A stretch of DNA of 64,000 nt from Streptomyces xinghaiensis S187 (GCF_000220705.2 NZ_CP023202.1:4742501-4806500), one strand, 5' to 3'; counted from the stretch's first letter, positions 8,129-17,066 are shown. A program made the numbers and translations. The notes: a model not told the origin generated them from the sequence alone.

Positions 8129-9667
8129 CTATACCGCCGGGACGGGCCCGCTGCCCGCACTCGTACCCGCCGCCGCGTCGGCACCGGACTCCGGCCCCGG
8201 ATCCGGATCCGGCAGGACGTTCGTCCGCGCGAGCCGGGAGTACCAGTGCGCGCTGGTCTTCGGGACGCGGGCCAGGGTCTCGTAGTCGACGCGGACCAGG
8301 CCGAAGCGCTTGGCGTAGCCGAAGGACCACTCGAAGTTGTCCATCAGCGACCAGAGGAAGTAGCCGCGCACGTCGGCGCCGTCGGCCATCGCCCGGTGCA
8401 CGGCGGCGAGGTGGCCGTGCAGATAGGCGATCCGCTCCGGGTCGTGCACTCCGCCGTCCGGGCCGGGCCGGTCCTCGTACGCGGCGCCGTTCTCGGTGAC
8501 CAGCAGGGGCAGCCCGGGTGCCTCGCGGGTGAAGCGCATGATGAGTTCGTGGAGCCCGGTCGGGTCCACGGACCAGTCCATGGCGGTGAGTTCGCCGGGC
8601 GGCTGGTGGAAGGCGACGTCCTCGGCGCCGATCCAGGGGGAGTGGTCGCTCCTGCCATGGCCGTCCCGGCGCGGACCGCCGTCATCGGCGGCGGCCGACA
8701 CCACGGTGGGCGAGTAGTAGTTCAGGCCCAGCGCGTCGAGCGGCTGTCCGGCGGTGGCCAGGTCGCCGTCGCGGACGAAGGACCAGTCGGTGATCCCCGC
8801 GGTGTCCGCGAACAGGCTCTCCGGGTAGGTGCCGTGCAGCATGGGGTCGCTGAAGACGCGGGTGGCGAGGATGTCGATCCGCCGCCGGGCGTCGGCGTCG
8901 CCCGGGGAACCGGTCAGCGGCCGCACCACCCCCGCGTTGAGGCTGACGGTGACCTTCCCCCGGGCGGGCAGGACGGAGCGCAGCGCCGCGGTGCCCAGGC
9001 CGTGGGCCAGGTTGAGGTGGTGGGCGGCGCGCAGGGCGGCGGCCGGATCGGTGCGTCCCGGGGCGTGCACCCCGGAGCCGTAGCCAAGGAAGGCGCTGCA
9101 CCAGGGTTCGTTGAGGGTGGCCCAGTGTTCGACGCGGTCGCCGAGGGCCTCGCCGACGAGCCGCGCGTACTCGGCGTAGCGGTGGGCGGTGTCGCGCTCG
9201 GGCCAGCCGCCCGCGTCCTCCAGCTCCTGCGGCAGATCCCAGTGGTAGAGGGTCACCATGGGCGTGATGCCGGCCGCCAGCAGTTCGTCCACGAGGGCGC
9301 GGTAGAAGTCCAGACCGCGCTGGACGGCGGGGCCGCGGCCGGTGGGCTGGACCCGCGGCCAGGCGACGGAGAAGCGGTAGGCGCCGTAGCCCAGCTCCTT
9401 CATCAGGGCCACGTCCTCGCGCCACCGGTGGTAGTGGTCGGTGGCGGTGTCCCCGGTGTCGCCGCCGGCGGTCCGGCCGGGGGTGTGGGAGAAGGTGTCC
9501 CAGATGGAAGGGGTGCGGCCGTCCTCCCGGACGGCGCCCTCGATCTGGTAGGCGGCGGTGGCGGTGCCCCAGAGGAAGGCGGGCGGGAAACGGAGCTCGC
9601 CGGAGGGGGGCGTCCGGGGGGTTCCGGAGAGGCCGTTGAGATCGGGGACGTCGGGGACGTCGGTCAT
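8129..9667 (-). CDS. bglC: GH1 beta-glucosidase (cellobiose hydrolysis)
   Basis: 512 residues, family GH1. It begins with the family-typical F-P-x-x-F-L-W-G-T-A-T-A-A-Y-Q-I-E-G. The acid/base Glu lies in T-L-N-E-P-W (~residue 187) and the nucleophile Glu in V-T-E-N-G-A (~390). It ends with the W-S-L-M-D-N-F-E-W-S-F-G-Y substrate-site motif. There is no signal peptide, so it is cytoplasmic and should split cellobiose and cello-oligomers imported by the CebEFG transporter into glucose. It lies 114 bases downstream of cebG in the same direction and is probably the last gene of the ceb operon, controlled from the CebR box upstream of cebE. The extra ~20-residue leader and the Pro/Asp-rich tail are lineage variation. 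Confidence 0.92.
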   Translation of the reverse strand: MTDVPDVPDLNGLSGTPRTPPSGELRFPPAFLWGTATAAYQIEGAVREDGRTPSIWDTFSHTPGRTAGGDTGDTATDHYHRWREDVALMKELGYGAYRFSVAWPRVQPTGRGPAVQRGLDFYRALVDELLAAGITPMVTLYHWDLPQELEDAGGWPERDTAHRYAEYARLVGEALGDRVEHWATLNEPWCSAFLGYGSGVHAPGRTDPAAALRAAHHLNLAHGLGTAALRSVLPARGKVTVSLNAGVVRPLTGSPGDADARRRIDILATRVFSDPMLHGTYPESLFADTAGITDWSFVRDGDLATAGQPLDALGLNYYSPTVVSAAADDGGPRRDGHGRSDHSPWIGAEDVAFHQPPGELTAMDWSVDPTGLHELIMRFTREAPGLPLLVTENGAAYEDRPGPDGGVHDPERIAYLHGHLAAVHRAMADGADVRGYFLWSLMDNFEWSFGYAKRFGLVRVDYETLARVPKTSAHWYSRLARTNVLPDPDPGPESGADAAAGTSAGSGPVPAV

Positions 9668-9781
9668 GAAATCGCTCCCATCAGAGCCGTTGCGGAGAAT
9701 GTGGGGGGACGGGACAGGTGGGCATGGTGGGTGGCGGGGCGGGCCCGGGACCCGGCTCGGACCCGGACCGGCCCTGGAGGA

Positions 9782-10735
9782 TCAGCCCTTGACGGCCCCC
9801 TGCATGATGCCGCCGACGATCTGCTTGCCGAAGAGGGTGAACGCCAGCAGCAGGGGCAGGGTCCCCAGCAGCGCGCCCGCCATGATCACCGACTGGTCGG
9901 GGATGTAGCCGCGGCCCAGCCCGGTCAGGGCGACCTGCACCGTGGGGTTGTCCTGGGTGAGCGCGATGATCGGCCAGAAGAAGTCGTTCCAGGCCTGGAC
10001 GAACGTCAGCATGGCCAGGACGGCCATCGCGGGCCGGGCCGCCGGGAACACCACGTGCCACACCACCCGGATGCTGTTCGCGCCGTCCACCCGCGCCGCC
10101 TCGATGATCTCGCTCGGCAGCGCCTCCACGAGGTACTGCCGCATGAAGAACACCCCGAAGGCGCTGACCAGCGTCGGCAGGATGACGGACTGGAGCTGGT
10201 TGGTCCACTCCAGCTCGGCGATGGTCATGAACAGCGGCACCACGCTGAGCTGCGGCGGGATCATCATCGTGCCGATCACCAGCATCAGCAGCACCTCGCG
10301 GAAGCGGAACCGCAGCTTGGCGAAGGCGAAGCCCGCGATGGTGCAGAAGAGGACGGTGCCCACCGTGATGGTCCCGGCCACCACGGCCGTGTTGAGCAGC
10401 GCCAGCCCCATGTGGGCGTCGGTCCAGGCGGTCTGCAGATTGGGCAGCAGATCGGAGCCGAACCAGAAGGGCGGCGGCGTCTGCGAGAGCCGGGTGTTGT
10501 CGCGGGAGGCGGCGACGGCCGTCCACACCAGCGGGAAGAGCGAGCCCGCGGTGAAGAGGATCAGCACGGCGTAGCTGATCCGTCCGCCGTACGACTGGCC
10601 GCCGGCCCGGCCGGCCTTCCCCGCCGTGCCGCGGGCCTTCCCGGCGCCGCCGCCCCCGCCGGGTGTCCCGGGCGTGCCGGGTCCGCCGCTCTCCCCGGCC
10701 TTGCCGGTCCCGCCGGCCGGTACGAGGGTCTTCAT
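9782..10735 (-). CDS. cebG: cellobiose/cello-oligosaccharide ABC transporter permease
   Basis: 317 residues, MalG-type permease of the CUT1 sugar family. A ~50-residue Gly/Ala/Lys-rich leader is followed by six predicted membrane helices, starting at S-Y-A-V-L-I-L-F-T-A-G-S-L-F-P-L. The EAA loop that contacts the ATPase is clear (E-A-A-R-V-D-G-A-N, about residues 210-235). Its start codon overlaps the cebF stop by one base (TGATG), so translation is coupled. No ATPase gene is present in the locus. In Streptomyces the shared ATPase MsiK serves this transporter, and it is presumably encoded elsewhere. Confidence 0.9.
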   Translation of the reverse strand: MKTLVPAGGTGKAGESGGPGTPGTPGGGGGAGKARGTAGKAGRAGGQSYGGRISYAVLILFTAGSLFPLVWTAVAASRDNTRLSQTPPPFWFGSDLLPNLQTAWTDAHMGLALLNTAVVAGTITVGTVLFCTIAGFAFAKLRFRFREVLLMLVIGTMMIPPQLSVVPLFMTIAELEWTNQLQSVILPTLVSAFGVFFMRQYLVEALPSEIIEAARVDGANSIRVVWHVVFPAARPAMAVLAMLTFVQAWNDFFWPIIALTQDNPTVQVALTGLGRGYIPDQSVIMAGALLGTLPLLLAFTLFGKQIVGGIMQGAVKG

Positions 10736-11814
10736 CAGCTTCTCCTCAGCCGTCGGACGACCAGCCAGTTGACCAGGGCGATCAGCAGCAGGATCAGGAA
10801 CATCGCCCAGGCGATCGCCGAGGCCCGGCCGAGATGGAAGTTGAACCAGCCCTGCTCGTACATGTAGAGGCCGAGGGTCTGGTAGGCGTGGTCCGGGCCG
10901 CCCTTCTGCCCGCCCGCGCCGCCGAAGAGCAGCGGCTCACCGAAGAGCTGGGTGGCCCCGATGGTGGAGACGACGATGGTGAAGAGGATCGTCGGCCGCA
11001 GGGAGGGGATGGTCACATGGCGGAACTGCTGCCAGCGCGTGGCCCCGTCCAGCGCCGCCGACTCGTACAGATCGCGCGGTACGGCCTGCATGGCCGCGAG
11101 ATAGATCAGCGTGTTGTAGCCGGTCCACCGCCAGATGACGATCGAGGCCACGGCCAGCTGCGAGGTCCAGTGCCCGGTCTGCCAGTTGATGTTCTCGATG
11201 CCGAGGAAGCCCAGCGCCCAGTTGATCATTCCGTAGTCGCGCCCGAAGAGCAGTACGAAGACGAGCGTGGCGGCCGCCACGGACGTCGCGTACGGGGCGA
11301 GCATGGCGACCCGGAAGAACATCGCGCCGCGCAGCCGGTAGTTGAGGATGTGCGCGAGCCCGAGCGCCATCAGCAGCTGCGGCACGGTGGAGATCACACC
11401 GATGGTGAAGGTGTTCCGCAGGGCGTTCCAGAAGAACTCGTCCTCCAGGAGCCGGGTGTAGTTGTGCAGCCCGGCCCACTCCATGGTGGTCGGTTCGTGC
11501 AGCGACACCCGGTGCAGCGAGGCCCAGCCGGTGTAGAGCAGCGGGAAGAGCCCGAAGGCGGTGAAGAAGAGGAAGAAGGGCGAGATGAAGAGGTAGGGGC
11601 TCCAGCGGACGTCGCGGCGGTAGCGGCGGCTGCGCCGCTCGGCCCTCCGGTCCGCCTTGGGGTCCGCCTCGGGGTCCGTCCTCCGGCCGGCCGTCGCGGC
11701 GGTCTTCCGTCCCGCCTCGCCCGCCGTCCGGGGCATCGTGCGGAGGGCCGCGTCCCCCGGTCCCCCGGAACCCGAGGTTCCGGGGGACGCGGCCGCAGAG
11801 GAGTCTGCAGTCAT
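10735..11814 (-). CDS. cebF: cellobiose/cello-oligosaccharide ABC transporter permease
   Basis: 359 residues, MalF-type permease. The first ~80 residues are a basic, low-complexity cytoplasmic tail. Membrane helices follow, beginning at Y-L-F-I-S-P-F-F-L-F-F-T-A-F-G-L-F, with the EAA-type loop at E-S-A-A-L-D-G-A-T-R-W-Q-Q-F. The ATG at 11814 begins five bases after the cebE stop and lacks a strong ribosome site, which suits translational coupling. A longer frame to 11865 would overlap cebE and is rejected. Partner of CebG in the membrane. Confidence 0.9.
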   Translation of the reverse strand: MTADSSAAASPGTSGSGGPGDAALRTMPRTAGEAGRKTAATAGRRTDPEADPKADRRAERRSRRYRRDVRWSPYLFISPFFLFFTAFGLFPLLYTGWASLHRVSLHEPTTMEWAGLHNYTRLLEDEFFWNALRNTFTIGVISTVPQLLMALGLAHILNYRLRGAMFFRVAMLAPYATSVAAATLVFVLLFGRDYGMINWALGFLGIENINWQTGHWTSQLAVASIVIWRWTGYNTLIYLAAMQAVPRDLYESAALDGATRWQQFRHVTIPSLRPTILFTIVVSTIGATQLFGEPLLFGGAGGQKGGPDHAYQTLGLYMYEQGWFNFHLGRASAIAWAMFLILLLIALVNWLVVRRLRRS

Positions 11815-11819
11815 CCGTC

Positions 11820-13148
11820 TCACTGGTCCAGCAGGTTGTCGATGTTCTTCAGCGCGGCGTCCCACCCCGCCTCGGGCGACTTGCCCTGCTGCTCGACCTG
11901 GAGGACGCCGACGTCGGTGAACGCCGTCTGGATCGCCAGGTCCTTCTCGCCGAGGACGAGGGTGGGCATGTCCTCCGCGGCCTGGCTGAAGATCTCGCCG
12001 ATCGGCGCGTCACCGAAGTACTCGTGCCGCGCGTCGGCGACCTCCGGCATCTCGTACGTCGCCGGCGAGCTGGGGAAGGACGCCTGCTTACCGAAGAGCT
12101 TGGCCTGCTGTTCGGGCGCCGTCAGCCAGGCGGCGAGCTTGACCGCCTCCTCCTTGTTCTTCGCCGCCTCCGGCACGGACAGGAAGGAGCCGCCCCAGTT
12201 GGCGGGCTTGGGCGCCGGCGCGATGTCCCACTTGTCCGCCGCCTTGGGGCCGGCCTTCTCCTTGATGTAGCCGAGCATCCAGGCGGGGCAGGCGACGGTG
12301 GCGAACCGGCCGTTGGCGTACGCCTGGTCCCACGGCTTGTCGAACTGCTTGAGGCGGGCCGTCATCTTGCCCTCGACGGCGCGCATCGCCAGGTCCCAGG
12401 AGTCCTTGACGGCCGGGCTGTCCTTGTAGATCAGCTCGCCGCCGCGGTCGTAGTACCGCTCGACGCGGCCGGAGACCGAGGCGTTGAAGAGGCCGATCGC
12501 CGTGTCCGTGTAGACGGTGCCGGAGGGCGCCTTCTCCATGTACTTCTCGCCGGTCTCGACGTACTTCTCCCAGTCGCCGGCCCAGAGGGCGCCGACCTTC
12601 TCGCGGTCGGTGGGCAGCCCGGCCTTCTCGAAGAGGTCCTTGCGGTAGCAGATGGCCATCGGGCCGACGTCGGTGCCGAGACCGATGGTCCGGCCGTCCT
12701 CGGCGGTGGCCTGGGCCCACTTCCAGTCCAGCCAGTTCTTCTCGTCGACGCCCTTCTCCCGGCCCAGGTCGACGAACTTGTCGGCGTGCCGGGTGACGGT
12801 CTCGGCGATGTTGCCGACCTCGATCGCCTGGATGTCCTGGAGCCCGCTGCCGGTCCCGAGGTGGGTGAGGAGCTGCGGGTAGTACTGGTCGGCCCGCTCG
12901 ATGGACGTCTCCTTGATGACGACGTCCGGGTTCAACTTCTGATATTCGTCGTAGAGCCCGGCCTGCTTGTAGCCGAAGACGCCGAAGACGCCGATGGTGA
13001 CGGTCTTCTTGCCGTCCGTGCTCTCCCCGGAGTCTCCCCGGTCACTGCCGCCACCGTCGTCCGCGCAACCAGCCAGCAGGCCGGTGAGAAGGGCGGCGGT
13101 GGTCGCCAAGGCCGCTGTACGCCGGGACATGTGGGCTGATCTGCGCAT
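11820..13148 (-). CDS. cebE: cellobiose/cello-oligosaccharide-binding lipoprotein
   Basis: 442 residues, extracellular solute-binding protein of CUT1 type. A lipoprotein signal peptide ends in L-L-A-G-C, so Cys28 should carry the lipid anchor. The mature part has the SBP_bac_1 fold, including W-A-G-D-W-E-K-Y and A-A-W-L-T-A-P-E-Q-Q. AGGAGG five bases upstream of ATG 13148 decides the start. It heads the cebEFG-bglC operon, which is divergent from cebR, and a CebR-type palindrome lies at 13258-13271. The role as cellobiose/cellotriose binder is known for the family and inferred here from operon context. Confidence 0.9.
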   Translation of the reverse strand: MRRSAHMSRRTAALATTAALLTGLLAGCADDGGGSDRGDSGESTDGKKTVTIGVFGVFGYKQAGLYDEYQKLNPDVVIKETSIERADQYYPQLLTHLGTGSGLQDIQAIEVGNIAETVTRHADKFVDLGREKGVDEKNWLDWKWAQATAEDGRTIGLGTDVGPMAICYRKDLFEKAGLPTDREKVGALWAGDWEKYVETGEKYMEKAPSGTVYTDTAIGLFNASVSGRVERYYDRGGELIYKDSPAVKDSWDLAMRAVEGKMTARLKQFDKPWDQAYANGRFATVACPAWMLGYIKEKAGPKAADKWDIAPAPKPANWGGSFLSVPEAAKNKEEAVKLAAWLTAPEQQAKLFGKQASFPSSPATYEMPEVADARHEYFGDAPIGEIFSQAAEDMPTLVLGEKDLAIQTAFTDVGVLQVEQQGKSPEAGWDAALKNIDNLLDQ

Positions 13149-13257
13149 GACATCCTCCTGCTCCCTGCGTATCGTCCCCCTGCCGAACTGATTGAACGGA
13201 GAAAAATGCCGGTCGGGCATGGCTGAGAGACGTCGAGAGATGTATGGGTTGAGCGCT

Positions 13258-13271
13258 TGAGAGCGCTCTCA
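13258..13271. promoter_or_regulatory. CebR-type operator in cebE-cebR intergenic region
   Basis: A perfect 14-bp palindrome TGAGAGCGCTCTCA. It differs symmetrically at one position per half from the CebR consensus TGGGAGCGCTCCCA. It lies 110 bases upstream of the cebE start and just downstream of the promoter-like pair at 13286-13315. Confidence 0.85.
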
Positions 13272-13285
13272 TCCGTGACGTCTTG

Positions 13286-13315
13286 AAGGTTCACGGCTCG
13301 CCGGGAGAGTGTCAA
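13286..13315 (-). promoter_or_regulatory. candidate cebE promoter
   Basis: Reading leftwards there is a consensus -35 TTGACA (13310-13315), an 18-base spacer and a weak -10 (AACCTT, 13286-13291). The CebR palindrome begins 14 bases beyond the -10, about where early transcribed bases would be. Confidence 0.45.
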
Positions 13316-13400
13316 GGGCGTAGGACGGAACGTGCTGTCGGGGGAGTGATGTTGAATGGTCCAACAGCCACGGACGCAGGCTGGGAGCGGGAGGCGGACC

Positions 13401-14429
13401 ATGCCGATGACGAGGAGACACGGTGGCAGGCCCACCCTGGAGGAGGTCGCGGCGCGCGCGGGGGTCGGACGCGGCACCGTCTCCCGCGTGATCAACGGTT
13501 CGCCCCGGGTGAGCGACCGCACCCGGACGGCGGTGGAACACGCCATCGCCGAGCTCGGCTACGTACCCAACCGGGCGGCGCGGGCGCTGGCCGCCAACCG
13601 CACCGACGCCGTCGCCCTGGTGATCCCCGAGACCGAGACCCGGCTCTTCGCCGAGCCGTACTTCTCCGACATCATCCGCGGCATCTCCTCGGAACTCGCC
13701 GAGACCGAGATCCAGCTGCTGCTCACCCTGATCCGTACCCCCAAGGAGCGCCACCGGCTCGCCCAGTTCCTCGGGGCGCACCGGGTCGACGGCGTCCTGC
13801 TCGTCTCCGTCCACGCGGACGACCCGCTGCCCGACCTCCTGGAGGAGATCGAGATGCCCGCGGTCCTCAGCGGCCGCCGGGCCGCCGGGGAGTCCGTGCC
13901 GTACGTCGACTCCGACAACGTCGGCGGTGCGAGCGCGGCCGTCGAGCATCTGATCGGCCGCGGCCGCCGCCGCGTCGCGACGATCACCGGGCCCCTCGAC
14001 ATGTACGTGGCCCAGTGCCGCCTCGACGGCTACCACCAGGCCATCGCCGCCGCCGGGCACGAACCGGACGAGGCGCTGGTCGAGCCCGCCGACTTCACCG
14101 AGGAGGGCGGCCGCCGCGCCATGCGCCGGCTCCTGGAGCGCCGCCCGGAGCTCGACGCGGTGTTCTGCGCCTCCGATGTGATGGCCTCCGGGGCCCGCCA
14201 GGTGCTGCGGGAGGCCGGCCGCCGCATCCCGCAGGACGTGGCGCTCGTCGGCTTCGACGACTCGCCGGTCGCCCGCCACATGGACCCGCCGCTGACCAGC
14301 GTCCGGCAGCCGATAGAGGAGATGGGCCGGACCATGGCCCGGGTGCTGCTCCGGGAGATCGGGCAGCCCGACTCCGGCAGCCGGCAGGTCGTGCTGCCGA
14401 CCGAACTGGTGCGCCGCGGCTCGTCCTGA
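13401..14429 (+). CDS. cebR: LacI-family repressor of cellulose/cellobiose genes
   Basis: 342 residues. The LacI-type HTH is at the N-terminus (T-L-E-E-V-A-A-R-A-G-V-G-R-G-T-V-S-R-V-I-N-G), with the hinge helix N-R-A-A-R-A-L-A-A-N-R. A periplasmic-binding-protein-like effector domain follows and ends at P-L-T-S-V-R-Q-P. The start at 13401 is set by GGGAGG at 13389-13394. Divergent from cebE, with a CebR-type palindrome between them. Family knowledge: CebR is released from TGGGAGCGCTCCCA sites by cellobiose or cello-oligomers. The same boxes precede the GH6 cellulase gene at 16340, so transporter, glucosidase and cellulase should be induced together. Confidence 0.92.
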   Translation: MPMTRRHGGRPTLEEVAARAGVGRGTVSRVINGSPRVSDRTRTAVEHAIAELGYVPNRAARALAANRTDAVALVIPETETRLFAEPYFSDIIRGISSELAETEIQLLLTLIRTPKERHRLAQFLGAHRVDGVLLVSVHADDPLPDLLEEIEMPAVLSGRRAAGESVPYVDSDNVGGASAAVEHLIGRGRRRVATITGPLDMYVAQCRLDGYHQAIAAAGHEPDEALVEPADFTEEGGRRAMRRLLERRPELDAVFCASDVMASGARQVLREAGRRIPQDVALVGFDDSPVARHMDPPLTSVRQPIEEMGRTMARVLLREIGQPDSGSRQVVLPTELVRRGSS

Positions 14430-14470
14430 GCGGCGCACCGCACCGCTCCGGTCGGGCGGCGGGCGCGGAA

Positions 14471-14501
14471 GGAGGGAGCCGGCGGGCCGCCGGCTCCCTC
14501 C
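14471..14501. terminator. bidirectional terminator hairpin
   Basis: Thirteen-base arms GGAGGGAGCCGGC (14471-14483) and GCCGGCTCCCTCC (14489-14501) around a 5-base loop, between the convergent cebR and cellulase genes. Confidence 0.85.
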
Positions 14502-14579
14502 CGGAGAGAACGCGTTGTCACGCTGTCCGCGCTGGTACGGGGGGCGGGGCGCCCGGTCACCGGCCGCCCCGCCGGACCG

Positions 14580-16340
14580 CTACAGCGGCGGGTACGCGTT
14601 CGCCAGCAGCTCCTCGAACTGCGCCTGGAACCAGTGGCCGGAGACCGGCGCGTCCGGCAGGGCACCCGACGGGTTGTTCAGGTTGCGCGCGTTCCCCTCG
14701 TATGTGGGGTCGCACATCCGGTCGAAGCCCTTGCCCTCGTCGTTGTCGATGGCCTGGCTGGAACCGTCCGACTCGCCCGGGGGCTTGATCCACGCGTAGG
14801 CGTCGATGCCCGGAGCGGGCGAGGCGGCGGGCCGCTCACCGAGACCGGCACCGGCCTGGTTGCACCAGTTGCCCTGGTGGATGCGGCGGTCGACGCGGCT
14901 GCCGTCCACGTACTCGTCGACGGTGGTCTTCTCCGCGGGCCCGGTGGGCCGGTCGGGGCCGCCCCAGCCGTTGCGGGAGGTGTCGATGATGACACCGACC
15001 TCCTCGTTGAAGCCGGCCGAGACCGCCTCCTCGCGGAACGCCTGCGAGAAGGTCTGGATGTCCACGTAGCGGTTCCAGTCCACCCACGCCGACTGGCGCA
15101 CCATCTGGCCGTTCACGGACTCGTCGATGGAGAAGTGCGGCTCCTCGATGGCGCCGTAGTTGGCGACGTTGGCGGCGAAGCCGGCCACGTCGTCGACGGT
15201 GGCGCCCTCGGTGGTCGCCGCCTCGTGCAGCAGCTCGGCGGTGGCCGTGAAGTTGTCGTCCCAGCCGATCCAGCCGTGGTGGCCGATGTCGATGTAGTTG
15301 TAGACGTTCCCGATGTCGCCGAAGGTGGCCAGCGCGTAGCCGACGCCCTTGACGTAGTTGCCGTTCTCCTTCATCACATCGCAGTTCTCGGTGGCCGTGG
15401 CGCGGTCGCCGACGTTGGTGATGAGGTTGGGCAGCGAGTCGATCTCGATGGTGTTGACGATCCGGATGCCGGCGTACTTCGGGTCCGACAGGATCTCGGC
15501 GATCGGGTCGATGAACTCGCTCTTGTACTTGTCGATCTCCTCCGGCCCGAGCTCGCCCTGGGAGGCCAGCGCCGCGCAGTCCCGGCCGGGCAGGTTGTAC
15601 GTGACCATCTGCAGCACGTCGGCGTCCTGCTCCAGGGCCGCGTCGAGGTGGTCCCGCAGGCCCATGGTGTTCTCACCGGCGGAGCCCGACTCGATCGCGG
15701 CGATGCGGTCCAGCCACACCGCCGTCGGCTGGTCGGCGATCGCCTCGCCGCCGCCCTCGGCGGCCTGTGCGGACCAGTCCGGGTTCACGTAGACCTTGGC
15801 GCCCTCGTAGGGGTTGTCCACGCGGTCGCCGGGCGGGTCACCCGGGTCGCCGGGGTCGCCCGGATCGCCCGGGTCGCCGGGGTCGCTGCCGTCGGTCGTA
15901 CAGGTGACGCCGTTGAGCGTGATGGTGCCCGGGACGGCGTTCGTCCCGCTGAACGTGGCCTGGAAGCCGAAGGAGGCCGTGCCGCCGGAGCTCAGGGCGC
16001 CGCCCCACGAGGGGCTGGCGGCCGTCACGGCGGCACCGCTCTGGGTGATGTCGGCGTTCCAGCCCTGGGTCACCTTCTGGTTGCCGGCGAAGGTCCATCC
16101 GACGTTCCACGAGCTCAGGGCGTCACCGGTGTTGGTGACGGTGACGTTGGCGGTGAAGCCCGTGTCCCACTGGTTCTGCACCGCGTAGTCGGCCGTGCAG
16201 CCCGCGGCGGCCGGGGCCGCCGCGGCGGTGCCGGTCAGCGCGGTGCCGGTGCCGGCGGCGGCCAGCATGAGGGCACAGGCCGTGAGGGCGGTAGGTCTCG
16301 GGCGCTTGCGGCGGCCCGTCGGTGAGATGGTGCGGCTCAT
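14580..16340 (-). CDS. secreted GH6 cellulase with N-terminal CBM2
   Basis: 586 residues. The signal peptide (R-R-K-R-P-R-P then a hydrophobic core) should be cleaved near A-A-A-A-P-A-A-A-G. Residues ~45-147 form a family 2 carbohydrate-binding module with the conserved Trp residues (W-N-V-G-W-T-F-A-G, W-G-G-A-L) and a Cys pair. A (D-P-G)n linker leads to a GH6 catalytic domain (~175-586) with the hallmark L-P-x-R-D-C-A-A-L, the D-I-G-H-H-G-W-I-G-W loop, I-D-T-S-R-N-G-W-G and the C-terminal W-I-K-P-P-G-E-S-D-G-S. Its length and loops suggest an exo-acting cellobiohydrolase rather than a short endoglucanase (inference). AGGAGG precedes the ATG. The 5' region carries two CebR boxes. Confidence 0.9.
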   Translation of the reverse strand: MSRTISPTGRRKRPRPTALTACALMLAAAGTGTALTGTAAAAPAAAGCTADYAVQNQWDTGFTANVTVTNTGDALSSWNVGWTFAGNQKVTQGWNADITQSGAAVTAASPSWGGALSSGGTASFGFQATFSGTNAVPGTITLNGVTCTTDGSDPGDPGDPGDPGDPGDPPGDRVDNPYEGAKVYVNPDWSAQAAEGGGEAIADQPTAVWLDRIAAIESGSAGENTMGLRDHLDAALEQDADVLQMVTYNLPGRDCAALASQGELGPEEIDKYKSEFIDPIAEILSDPKYAGIRIVNTIEIDSLPNLITNVGDRATATENCDVMKENGNYVKGVGYALATFGDIGNVYNYIDIGHHGWIGWDDNFTATAELLHEAATTEGATVDDVAGFAANVANYGAIEEPHFSIDESVNGQMVRQSAWVDWNRYVDIQTFSQAFREEAVSAGFNEEVGVIIDTSRNGWGGPDRPTGPAEKTTVDEYVDGSRVDRRIHQGNWCNQAGAGLGERPAASPAPGIDAYAWIKPPGESDGSSQAIDNDEGKGFDRMCDPTYEGNARNLNNPSGALPDAPVSGHWFQAQFEELLANAYPPL

Positions 16341-16752
16341 CAGCGATCCTCCTGTAGATCGTGCGATGGTGCGCGACAGCGGGTGCCGGGGCGCCCGCTG
16401 TGCCGCACGACCGCCGTCCGGACCGGGTGGAGTGGTCCGGGCGGGCGCCGTGCGGGCACGCCTCCTCGCCGCACCCGCCGTCTCGCGGGCGGGGTCGGTG
16501 AGGAGAGAAACGGAGCCGTCCGTGCGGCTGCGGGGACGGCGGATGGCGCTCTTCAGAGGCGGAGCCGGGCAGGGCGCGGGCGGCGGCGGGGGGTGGTGCC
16601 CGCTCGCTCGCGGTGCGGCCGGCGGCCGGGGTGGGGGTGTCCGCTTCCGCCGCGGAGGTGGGGGGCATCCGTGGCGGGCGGGACGGGGGCGGGGGGTGTC
16701 GGAGGGGGCTCCGTGGTCATCGGTCGCGTCGGGTGACGCCCTCCCAAGACTG

Positions 16753-16766
16753 TGGAAGCGCTCCCA
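16753..16766. promoter_or_regulatory. CebR box (proximal) of the cellulase gene
   Basis: TGGAAGCGCTCCCA, 13 of 14 positions of the CebR consensus. It lies 14 bases past the -10 of the predicted leftward promoter, a position that would block early elongation. Confidence 0.8.
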
Positions 16767-16779
16767 TTTACTGAGTCAG

Positions 16780-16809
16780 ACCCTAGACCCGCCCTCCAGG
16801 GATCAACAA
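16780..16809 (-). promoter_or_regulatory. candidate promoter of the cellulase gene
   Basis: Leftward -35 TTGTTG (16804-16809), 18-base spacer, -10 TAGGGT (16780-16785). Nearly the same geometry relative to a CebR box is seen at cebE (38 against 39 bases from -35 to box). Confidence 0.5.
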
Positions 16810-16893
16810 GGGAGCGGACGGATCTTTCCTTTAACTGCCTGTTAAGCGAGGGGGGTTGGCGGCCGCCCCGATCGGTGGCGGTCACATTGCCTA

Positions 16894-16907
16894 TGGGAGC
16901 GCTCCCA
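16894..16907. promoter_or_regulatory. CebR box (distal), perfect consensus
   Basis: TGGGAGCGCTCCCA, an exact 14-bp palindrome and exact CebR consensus, 141 bp upstream of the proximal box. Two boxes at this spacing could allow looping or cooperative repression. Confidence 0.9.
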
Positions 16908-17026
16908 GAATCGGGGCCGTTCCGGCTCCGTGACGGCCCCGGGCGGAGGAGTCCCGCGCGGGGCGGCGGTCCGGGTGGCGGGGATGCTTCCCCCGCCTTC
17001 GTGGCCGCGGGCTCGGGCATGACGAA

Positions 17027-17054
17027 GGCCCGGTCCGCTTCCGCGGACCGGGCC
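17027..17054 (-). terminator. terminator of tRNA-His
   Basis: Twelve-base arms GGCCCGGTCCGC (17027-17038) and GCGGACCGGGCC (17043-17054) with a 4-base loop, read as GGAA on the minus strand, 12 bases beyond the tRNA 3' end and followed by TTCGT. Confidence 0.85.
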
Positions 17055-17066
17055 TCGATCATTCAG

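Larger units (their letters stand above)
16341..17066. other. long regulatory region upstream of the cellulase gene
   Basis: About 725 bases without a credible gene. It holds a promoter-like pair (16780-16809), two CebR boxes and, at its right end, the terminator of tRNA-His. If the promoter is right, the cellulase mRNA leader is about 430 bases long and GC-rich, with several possible hairpins (one at about 16375-16402). Confidence 0.6.
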
